9,468 nucleotides of DNA from Candidatus Omnitrophota bacterium. Its GTDB lineage: Bacteria; Omnitrophota; Gorgyraeia; 2-01-FULL-45-10. The notes beneath the pieces were generated by a model, which ran no database searches, had not been told where the DNA came from, and was given only the letters and a program-made list of their open reading frames with translations. Shown here piece after piece: positions 6,317 through 9,468 of this stretch. Position numbers and translations under genes: made by a program. The DNA lies in assembly GCA_028716065.1 (NCBI GenBank), contig JAQUQN010000036.1:1-9468 (forward strand), given 5' to 3'. The stretch's first letter is position 1. Each line of letters begins with the position of its first letter.

Positions 6317-7783
6317 ACGACCGGTTCAGTGGGCAGTAAAAAAATAGCATTGGTAAGGATAGAAAGCGATGTAGTCATGCATCCTTTAGGGCTTATATTC
6401 CTTGGGAATGTTTTGAAGAAAGCCGGCTATGACGTGCGGGTCTTCAACATATTTGAGAAGGATATGGAGCGGACGGTCGATGAGATAGCCGGGATGAAAC
6501 CCCTCTTCGTCGGGTTCTCCACGCTCACCGGCGCGCAGACAAAGCATACCCACCAGGTGTCGAAGGCCCTGAAGGACAAGAATAAGGATATAAAAATAGT
6601 CTGGGGCGGAGTCCATCCGACGCTACTGCCCGAAGATTGCCTGAAAGAGGACTGCGTAGACTACGTATGTTGCGGCGAAGGCGAAGAGTTCGTTGTAGAG
6701 CTTGCCAAACGCCTTTCGAAGGGACTTGATCTAAAGGGCATGAAAGGCCTGGGGTACAAGTCAAATGGCAAGATCATCCTTGGACCGCGCATGCCGTTTA
6801 TAAATGAGCTCGATAAGTACGAGCCCGAATGGGAGCTTCTCGATGATTTTGAGAGTTGTGTTACAAAATTGCCTGACGGAAGGCGGCAGGTCGATTTTGT
6901 AACGTCCAGAGGATGCCCCTATAACTGCAGTTTTTGCTACAACCTGAAATTCAATGAAAGAAAATGGAGAAAACATTCATACGAATATGTCATAGAGAAG
7001 ATAGGTATTTTGAGAAACGAACATGATATAAGGGCGATACAATTTCATGATGACAATTTTTTCGTGGACATGGACAGGGCATTCCGTATCCTCGAGAAAC
7101 TTAAGGAGATGGATGTTGTTGCTACATCTTGCATGATAAGGCTTGAGGTGTTGACCGAAGAGATATTGAAGAGGTTGATAAGGCTTGGCGTGAGACGGAT
7201 ATTCGTAGGGGTTGAGGCCGGAAGCGACAGGATCCTCAAGCTCATAAATAAAGGGCTGACACGCGAATTGATAATAGAAAAATTCGAGCTATTATCCAAG
7301 TTCAGAGAAGTCTCCGTTACCGCGGCTACCATCATCGGATTTCCCACCGAGACGTGGGAAGATATATGCAAGACCATGGATCTGGGGGTTAGATTGTCCG
7401 AGATAGTTCCCGATATTGTGGTCACGTTCCAGACCTTCATTCCATATCCCGGCTCGCATCTGTACGATCTTGCCGTGGAGAACGGGTTTGCCTTGCCCGA
7501 CAAGATCTCGGAATATGATAAGTTCGATACTTTTACAGGCAGGATGGAACTTACCTGGCTTCCATGGGCGGATGAGAATACCAAGGAACTTTTTTATAAG
7601 ATCGATAAATACGGCAAACTGCTCACACATTCTAAAGGCACAAACATGATGAGGACACTCGGAAAAGAGTTTTTCTACAGGATGGCGAAGGCACGCCTCA
7701 AGACGAGGTTTCTCGCCTTCCCGTGGGAGATAGCGGTCCTGCACCGGTTTAACAGGTACTATAACCCGAAGTGTCCGCTTTAA
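6314..7783 (+). CDS. B12-binding-domain radical SAM protein (second of three)
   Basis: This 489-residue protein has the same two-part plan as the enzyme at 3764-5224 but is clearly diverged. Its B12-type domain spans about residues 9-155 and shows KIALVRIE (10-17), HPLGLIFLGNVL (23-34), VWGGVHPT (96-103) and CCGEGEEF (119-126). The DxHxxG cobalamin motif is missing. The radical SAM core has TSRGCPYNCSFCYN (197-210), with ligands Cys201, Cys205 and Cys208, then FHDDNFF (244-250), VGVEAGSDRIL (298-308) and IIGFPTETWED (340-350), typical of the BchE/Elp3-like fold. The C-terminal tail (about 445-482) is basic and aromatic, with FLAFPWEIAVL at 467-477. The reaction cannot be deduced; C-methylation, ring formation or rearrangement are the known options. 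The gap after the SPASM-type gene is 12 nt, so co-expression is very likely. Confidence 0.88.
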   Translation: MTTGSVGSKKIALVRIESDVVMHPLGLIFLGNVLKKAGYDVRVFNIFEKDMERTVDEIAGMKPLFVGFSTLTGAQTKHTHQVSKALKDKNKDIKIVWGGVHPTLLPEDCLKEDCVDYVCCGEGEEFVVELAKRLSKGLDLKGMKGLGYKSNGKIILGPRMPFINELDKYEPEWELLDDFESCVTKLPDGRRQVDFVTSRGCPYNCSFCYNLKFNERKWRKHSYEYVIEKIGILRNEHDIRAIQFHDDNFFVDMDRAFRILEKLKEMDVVATSCMIRLEVLTEEILKRLIRLGVRRIFVGVEAGSDRILKLINKGLTRELIIEKFELLSKFREVSVTAATIIGFPTETWEDICKTMDLGVRLSEIVPDIVVTFQTFIPYPGSHLYDLAVENGFALPDKISEYDKFDTFTGRMELTWLPWADENTKELFYKIDKYGKLLTHSKGTNMMRTLGKEFFYRMAKARLKTRFLAFPWEIAVLHRFNRYYNPKCPL

Positions 7784-7797
7784 GGAGGAGATAGGTG
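7782..7797 (+). promoter_or_regulatory. Strong Shine-Dalgarno supporting a GTG start at 7795
   Basis: AAGGAGGAG at 7782-7790, overlapping the stop of the preceding gene, is close to a perfect anti-16S match. GGAGG (7784-7788) lies 6 nt before GTG 7795. It is the strongest ribosome-binding site in the operon and may compensate for the weaker GTG codon. Confidence 0.75.
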
Positions 7798-9342
7798 AGG
7801 ATACTCTTCATAGATCCGATGGGCGATAAGGAATCGACCGGCCTGAATATAGGCATAGCGTATTGCGCGGCGAGCGTGATTAAAAGCGGCCATAAGGCCG
7901 GCGTCCTGGACCTCGTGAATGTACGAAAGTCCGCCCCTCATGATTCCATAGACAGGGCGGTCCGGCAGTTCGAGCCCGACGTGATAGGCATATCGGTTAC
8001 GAACATGAGTTTCAATAACTCCAGGGCCTATGTTGACCACATAAAGAAGAATTTCAAGGTGCCGGTTATTTTGGGAGGGCCGGAAGTGTCGGCGCTCGCG
8101 TCAAGGGCGCTTGAACTCATGCCGAACGCGGACATGGCGGTCATAGGGGAGGGCGAATTCACGCTTGTCGAACTACTGCATGCCATGGAGAATGGCGCGG
8201 CCTTAGACGGCGTGAATGGCCTTGCGTGGCGCCAGGACGGAAAAGTGGTCTTGAATGAGACTCGGGGATTCATCAAGGACCTGGATAAAGTGGATTTTCC
8301 GGACTACGCCGTCTTCGGCGTGGACAAGATGGACGTCTATCCGATAGTCACGACGCGCGGTTGCCCTTACGGCTGCATCTTCTGTTTTTCCCATCTAGGC
8401 AAGAAATGGAGGGCGCGAAGCCCCGAGAACATGATAGCGGAGCTCAAAGTAGCCAGGGATAGGTACGGCGCCAAATTGTTCCATGTATGCGATGCCTCAT
8501 TTAATGTCGACATAGCGCGGGTGGAAAAATTCTGCGACCTGCTGGTTGAGGAGAAGCTGGACATGCCATGGGTCATTCAGGGTTTCAGGGCAGACAGGAT
8601 GACGGAAGGCCTGATGCGAAGCTTGAAGAAGGCAAACTGCAGGCGCATATGGGTAGGAATAGAGACGATGGAGGAGGACGTATTCAAAAAGATAAATAAG
8701 GGCGAGACCCTGGACCAGATAAAGAAGGGAATAGCCCTCATGAAAAAATACAATATAGAGATATTCGGGTACATGCTAATGGGGCTGCCCGGGGACACAT
8801 TCGAGAAGACGCTTAGGTCTTTTGAAAAGGCGAGAGAACTGGACCTGGACCTTCTCGCGTATTCATCCTGCGTCCCGTTTACCGGAACGTCTATCGAGAG
8901 ATGGGCCAGGGAGAACGCCGTCACGTTGTCGGATGCCTACAACATCTCTTCGATAGGAACGAAATATGCCTCGATTGCGTTTGAGACGGGTGAGTTCACC
9001 AAGGATGATCGTGTCAAGGCGAGGAAGATACTTAATATACGAAGCGGAAGTTACAATGAGCCCGGCCTGAACACGCTTCTCTTCAAGATAAAAAAGTGGC
9101 TCCTCATACTGAGATATGACCGCCGGTACCTCGCGAAACGGCTCAGGCAGTCCGTCTCTTACAGGATTAATTACAGGACGAGCGTCGACAGCATAAACTT
9201 GAGGCGCGGTATATATTTCGGCAGGTTGCCCGACGGGACATGGGGCCTGGCGGAGGGAGAGGTTTTAAGTGCGCCTTCCCGCCGCAGGTTCTTCCTCGAC
9301 CTAAAAAGATTGACGATGTCCGAAACGGAGACTGGATCTTAA
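7795..9342 (+). CDS. B12-binding-domain radical SAM protein (third of three)
   Basis: This 515-residue protein starts at GTG. The first residues, MRILFIDP, are the first strand of a B12-type Rossmann domain (about 1-150). That domain contains DVIGISVT (62-69), VILGGPEVSA (91-100) and VIGEGEFTLVELL (116-128) and again lacks DxHxxG. The radical SAM core carries TTRGCPYGCIFCFS (186-199), with ligands Cys190, Cys194 and Cys197, followed by WRARSPENMIAEL (205-217), VGIET (287-291) and MLMGLPGDTFE (327-337). After the core comes a basic aromatic segment (about 428-460, including KIKKWLLILRYDRRYL). The ending (about 468-505, including RGIYFGRLPDGTWGLAEG) looks like a small beta unit and is not obvious in the two sister proteins. 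The longer C-terminus and different active-site surroundings argue for a separate reaction rather than redundancy. The gap to the preceding gene is 11 nt. Confidence 0.88.
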   Translation: MRILFIDPMGDKESTGLNIGIAYCAASVIKSGHKAGVLDLVNVRKSAPHDSIDRAVRQFEPDVIGISVTNMSFNNSRAYVDHIKKNFKVPVILGGPEVSALASRALELMPNADMAVIGEGEFTLVELLHAMENGAALDGVNGLAWRQDGKVVLNETRGFIKDLDKVDFPDYAVFGVDKMDVYPIVTTRGCPYGCIFCFSHLGKKWRARSPENMIAELKVARDRYGAKLFHVCDASFNVDIARVEKFCDLLVEEKLDMPWVIQGFRADRMTEGLMRSLKKANCRRIWVGIETMEEDVFKKINKGETLDQIKKGIALMKKYNIEIFGYMLMGLPGDTFEKTLRSFEKARELDLDLLAYSSCVPFTGTSIERWARENAVTLSDAYNISSIGTKYASIAFETGEFTKDDRVKARKILNIRSGSYNEPGLNTLLFKIKKWLLILRYDRRYLAKRLRQSVSYRINYRTSVDSINLRRGIYFGRLPDGTWGLAEGEVLSAPSRRRFFLDLKRLTMSETETGS

Positions 9343-9358
9343 AGGAAGACAAGCATTG
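9343..9358 (+). promoter_or_regulatory. Ribosome-binding site for a TTG start at 9356
   Basis: AGGA at 9343-9346 directly follows the TAA of the preceding gene and lies 9 nt before TTG 9356. No ATG or GTG in this frame lies closer, and the encoded residues from TTG onward are immediately family-like, so TTG is the best start. Confidence 0.55.
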
Positions 9359-9468
9359 GAAAAGAGAAGAGTTCTCATCATATCGTATCTATGGCCGCCA
9401 ATGGAAGGCGTAGGCATGATCCGCGCTATGAAGTTTGCGAAACATCTGCCGGAATACGGCTGGGAACC
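9356..9468 (+). CDS. GT4-type glycosyltransferase, N-terminal fragment (cut by window edge)
   Basis: Only the first 37 codons are present and the frame is open to the right edge. The fragment reads MEKRRVLIIS, then YLWPPMEGVG (11-20) and MIRAMKFAKHLPEYGWE (21-37). A short beta strand, a PP-x-x-G-V-G loop and an R-x-x-K-F-A-K-x-L-P-x-x-G-W helix are characteristic of the N-terminal Rossmann domain of GT4 (GT-B fold) glycosyltransferases, which transfer sugars from nucleotide donors to lipid-linked or glycan acceptors. Start is TTG with AGGA 9 nt upstream; the gap to the radical SAM gene is 13 nt. It places the operon in a glycan or glycolipid context. The donor and acceptor cannot be judged from this fragment. 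Confidence 0.75.
   Translation, partial: MEKRRVLIISYLWPPMEGVGMIRAMKFAKHLPEYGWE

Larger units (their letters stand above)
751..9468 (+). other. Single polycistronic operon, open at the right edge
   Basis: Seven same-strand genes follow each other with gaps of 5, 20, 9, 12, 11 and 13 nt using the chosen starts. Several ribosome-binding sites overlap the preceding stop codon. No hairpin followed by a T-run and no room for an internal promoter is seen between them. Co-transcription from the region around 689-720 is therefore likely, and translational coupling is plausible. Confidence 0.8.

Noticed and set aside
7045..7744. Minus-strand open frames of 150-179 codons over the second B12-type radical SAM gene.
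   Set aside because: They are antisense shadows of a gene with clear conserved motifs, with no family signature and no convincing ribosome-binding site recognised.

Overview
The window looks like bacterial chromosome from an anaerobic or microaerophilic lineage. The evidence is four oxygen-sensitive radical SAM enzymes in a row, moderate GC, heavy use of ATA (Ile) and AGG/AGA (Arg) codons, and one GTG and one TTG start. This style is familiar from uncultured groups such as Omnitrophota (former OP3), but the taxonomic guess is an inference from gene style only and is weak. No rRNA, tRNA, transposase, CRISPR array or phage gene is visible.

Layout. Positions 1-525 (minus strand) hold the N-terminal part of a membrane-anchored SGNH/GDSL-type hydrolase that runs off the left edge. 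Positions 526-750 are an AT-rich divergent intergenic region. It carries a near-consensus -10 for the leftward gene, a pair of TTACGTAA-centred palindromes, and an AT-rich promoter-like stretch for the rightward genes. From 751 to the right edge lies one tightly packed rightward operon with gaps of 5-20 nt and no visible internal terminator. Its genes are a DegT/DnrJ/EryC1 PLP aminotransferase (751-1857), an AsnB-type glutamine amidotransferase/asparagine synthetase (1863-3743), a B12-binding-domain radical SAM protein (3764-5224), a radical SAM protein with a four-cysteine SPASM/twitch C-terminus (5234-6301), two more B12-type radical SAM proteins (6314-7783 and 7795-9342), and the start of a GT4-type glycosyltransferase (9356 to the edge).

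How the genes may work together. A sugar aminotransferase, an amide-forming AsnB paralogue and a glycosyltransferase are typical of surface polysaccharide or glycoconjugate loci. Four radical SAM enzymes inserted between them, three of them with cobalamin-type domains, suggest that the sugar, cyclitol or lipid carrier is heavily modified at unactivated carbons by C-methylation, oxidation, epimerisation or rearrangement. The divergent SGNH hydrolase could act as an acyl/acetyl esterase or transferase on the same product. The product itself cannot be read from this window.

Three start sites were set by ribosome-binding sites rather than by the longest reading frame: 3764 instead of 3746, 6314 instead of 6305, and a GTG at 7795 behind a near-perfect Shine-Dalgarno. 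The most promising novelty is the gene set itself, a candidate undescribed radical-SAM-rich glycan or glycolipid modification operon, with the palindrome pair as its possible control site.
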